Under the pieces are notes generated by a model that saw only the letters and a program-made list of their open reading frames with translations, was not told the DNA's origin and searched no databases. A DNA stretch of 5,511 bases from an uncultured Ruminococcus sp. (GTDB lineage Bacteria; Bacillota; Clostridia; Oscillospirales; Ruminococcaceae): NCBI GenBank assembly GCA_910577575.1, contig CAJTOG010000094.1:1-5511 (forward strand). The letters are read 5' to 3'. The first letter of the stretch is position 1. Every line of letters starts with the position of its first letter. The translations under genes were made by a program, and so were the position numbers. Positions 5,201 through 5,511 of this stretch are shown one piece after another.

Positions 5201-5511
5201 GTGCATAAATAAGACCGCTGAAATTCGTGTTACTTGTGTTGATATTAATATCTCCTGTTTCAGAGAAAATCACAGAATTATTTGTATTCTTAACTTCGCC
5301 GTTAAGATTAACATCTTCAAGAGCCTTGATTCCAGAATTCAGATTAATATTTCCGGTCATCTCCAATATACCGTTGACATTCATGGGATTGTTAATGTTG
5401 ATATTAATTTCCTCAAGGGTATAATCATCAACATACATTTCGACATTTTCACCACTAAAATATGAATAATTCAATTTCTTTTGAATATAAATCATTTCCT
5501 CATTAGCGTTT
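2295..5511 (-). CDS. Modular extracellular protein: beta-helix, Fn3, TSP3-like repeats, two dockerins, unknown C-terminal domain (5' partial)
   Basis: The frame is open to the right edge (codons N-A-N-E-E precede the Met at 5495, which has no well-spaced ribosome site), and no signal peptide follows that Met, so the true start lies outside. Residues are numbered from 5495. Residues 26-130: Asn/Ile-rich beta-helix-like region with GLIYAPYGDIVID. Residues 147-233: fibronectin III-like. Residues 245-380: thrombospondin type 3-like Ca-binding repeats. Residues 396-510: a beta-rich domain ending in HFSIYCVVNREEW, seen from memory in Ruminococcus and Clostridium VWA surface proteins. Residues 527-538: DNDNDKIPDCYE, a further Ca-binding motif. 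Residues 605-730: two dockerins. Residues 750-765: DTDGDLDWDHVDPDPM. Residues 771-1066: a mostly helical domain of unknown function. No catalytic carbohydrate-active domain is recognisable. Known dockerins bind cohesins on scaffoldins, so the protein probably joins a cellulosome-like or surface assembly outside the cell (inference). It is co-transcribed with the LRR adhesin one base downstream. Confidence 0.9.
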   Translation of the reverse strand, partial: NANEEMIYIQKKLNYSYFSGENVEMYVDDYTLEEINININNPMNVNGILEMTGNINLNSGIKALEDVNLNGEVKNTNNSVIFSETGDININTSNTNFSGLIYAPYGDIVIDTDNLNLNNVVIIGQTITLDCPSINANYSTYMAELIGTESDIDVELYAMGEYNRESNNIDIEWYSNYINDTYEIWTSDDNENYTYVDVVSDETTYQYPISEDFEKRYFKVSFTTNYGEYIESVPFVVTKTEESYSVDFLDSDEDGLPDIYEIIIGTDVNNSDTDEDGLTDYQEVYITGTNPMKYDSVTDGISDADADSDGDGISNVDEINYGTNPQLSDTDEDGLSDYDEIYVYGTDPLIADTDGDTLTDSDEIALGLNPLLSDSYNDGINDSERKLAQTISYTESDNDLPIEEVNISFDGTGYINSTTSIETDDTNVFVSNLLSIIGKPFRFESISVFDEATISFVVDKTAANVQSINELGVVWYDEAFHQFRMLECNYDENLSTIITKVPHFSIYCVVNREEWINAQGNYYFIASDDLTDNDNDKIPDCYESSNTENPENMYILSNGTATFSLKGEAHSDKQLTRDTIYDVVTITENGVKYYTDGIIDGEEIVFCTGGDVNCDNIVDNADVALLESYLAGNETLSAIEMVNADCNLDGKIDDDDIDLIRDFIENGYNTDTLSDKLGDINGDGVVSAADLRILADYILGRPVLYPVTLDRADFTGDGKIDVFDLVLMRQYLVNHSQSIAGFSYFYYVSDPMKNDTDGDLDWDHVDPDPMQHQLNGYFAQKMGELQLAAQDYLKSFSNCKGDNYYNSKDVWLTFYYLRCLNKGYTDSKWSKTAGKEEEFINFINTNKQYLELKNYFGNINNIYATKSGDIEDVKHFGAVVSALSYYPTIGELLPDNASFLEILGAALLLNRKEVNSKLDILASWGGDLQQLMEEAYNSTINGDISDKVAILFGTGKTFALDDAYADIDAEIISNSIITMYRNRNSFNDNLITKSINECFQFNKSERFTKFSKIVNLNHNTIVKAEKIDLASEYGISNSYRIFKHPKDISETDYQNIAVKFLEKINSYFMEV
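2298..3185 (-). other. Unassigned C-terminal domain of the dockerin protein
   Basis: Residues 771-1066 follow the last Ca-binding motif. The region is predominantly helical by eye and lacks repeats. Candidate conserved points are DVWLTFYYLRCLNKGY (804-819), DVKHF (867-871), SWGGDL (918-923) and DDAYADIDAEIIS (956-968). Their spacing, D-x-x-H-F, then W-G-G-D-L, then D-x-D-A, recalls a C-terminal module that I associate with other large Ruminococcus-type surface proteins, but I cannot name a family. The polar residues D867, H870, D922, D961 and D963 could form an active or metal site; that is speculation. Confidence 0.45.
2299..2304 (-). promoter_or_regulatory. Shine-Dalgarno of the LRR gene, embedded in the upstream coding end
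   Basis: GGAGGT on the minus strand lies five bases before the ATG at 2293. It sits inside the final codons of the dockerin gene (ATG GAG GTT TAG, then one base, then ATG). The strong match and the placement fix the start of the LRR gene. They imply that a ribosome ending the upstream gene can reinitiate there (translational coupling). No separate promoter is needed for the LRR gene. Confidence 0.88.
3306..3479 (-). other. Dockerin module 2
   Basis: Residues 673-730 form a type I-like dockerin with two EF-hand-like Ca loops. The first is GDINGDGVVSAADLRILADY, with ligands D674, N676, D678 and D685. The second is ADFTGDGKIDVFDLVLMRQY, with D708, T710, D712, D716 and D719. Thr replaces the usual Asn at the third position of the second loop. 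Positions 10 and 11 of the loops, which often set cohesin choice, are A-A and V-F. Confidence 0.9.
3510..3683 (-). other. Dockerin module 1
   Basis: Residues 605-662 form a dockerin with loops GDVNCDNIVDNADVALLESY (ligands D606, N608, D610, D614, D617) and ADCNLDGKIDDDDIDLIRDF (D640, N642, D644, D648, D651). Positions 10 and 11 are N-A and D-D, unlike dockerin 2. A Cys (C609, C641) sits next to a Ca-ligand Asn in each loop, which could form a disulfide across the pseudo-symmetric halves (inference). Ten residues separate it from dockerin 2. Confidence 0.88.
4356..4763 (-). repeat. Thrombospondin type 3-like calcium-binding repeat array
   Basis: Residues 245-380 hold about seven units of roughly 22 residues. 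Five have a DxDxDG-type core (DSDEDG 245, DTDEDG 267, DSDGDG 302, DTDEDG 324, and DTDGDT 347 with Thr for the last Gly). Two are degenerate (DSVTDG 290, DSYNDG 369). Most are followed by L/I-x-D/N-x-x-E-I and G-T-[ND]-P. Such arrays bind Ca2+ and act as stiff extracellular spacers. At DNA level CCATCTTCATCTGTATC occurs twice on the plus strand (4510-4526 and 4681-4697), showing recent or conserved unit duplication. Confidence 0.9.
4797..5057 (-). other. Fibronectin type III-like domain of the dockerin protein
   Basis: Residues 147-233 run from DIDVELYAMGEYN through IDIEWYSNY, YEIWTSDDNENYTYVDVV and KRYFKVSFTTNYGEYIES to VPFVVT. The conserved Trp in strand B, the Tyr-rich C' and E strands and the Y/F-x-V strand F fit an Fn3 beta-sandwich. 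The domain lies between the beta-helix region and the Ca-binding repeats and probably acts as a spacer or protein contact. Confidence 0.65.

Noticed and set aside
5227..5424. Plus-strand open frame of 65 codons rich in Ile and Leu
   Set aside because: Antisense to the Asn/Ile-rich beta-helix region, whose codons reverse to hydrophobic residues; it is not a real membrane protein.

Overview
The window suggests a gut or rumen bacterium of the Bacillota, most likely Ruminococcus or a close relative in the Oscillospiraceae. The evidence is dockerin modules, a Gram-positive wall-sorting tail, BspA-type leucine-rich repeats, AT-rich genes with strong GGAGG ribosome binding sites, and a fragment resembling membrane proteins of Bacillota integrative conjugative elements (ICEs). 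This is an inference from protein style; no rRNA or housekeeping gene is present.

Layout, read in the direction of transcription (minus strand, right to left). From the right edge to 2295 runs a large modular extracellular protein. Its reading frame is still open at the window edge, so its true N-terminus lies outside. It carries a beta-helix-like N-terminal region, a fibronectin III-like domain, an array of thrombospondin type 3-like calcium-binding repeats, a beta-rich domain known from von Willebrand factor A (VWA)-type surface proteins, two tandem dockerins, one more Ca-binding motif, and a roughly 300-residue C-terminal domain that I cannot assign. One base after its TAG stop, at 2293, starts a 591-residue wall-anchored leucine-rich-repeat protein. 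It has a signal peptide, two LRR blocks, a Thr/Ser-rich stalk, an SPKTG sorting motif and a membrane anchor. Its Shine-Dalgarno is made from the last codons of the upstream gene, so the pair looks like a translationally coupled operon. A hairpin with a U-rich tail at 421-459 ends it.

Left of the terminator, 181-420 is AT-rich and without a convincing gene, but it holds a near-consensus minus-strand promoter (311-339) and a weaker plus-strand promoter (199-228) facing it. At about 170-195 the composition changes abruptly: 89 of 180 bases are G/C in 1-180, against 35 of 120 in 181-300. The left end then encodes, on the minus strand, the C-terminal part of an ICE conjugation-type membrane protein that has lost its 5' end, a probable pseudogene or element junction.

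Functional reading (inference): the two main products act outside the cell. One is a dockerin protein that could dock to a cohesin on a cellulosome-like scaffold. The other is a covalently anchored LRR adhesin. Neither contains a recognisable carbohydrate-active enzyme domain. Their position beside a broken ICE gene suggests that this surface-protein cassette sits in or next to a mobile element.
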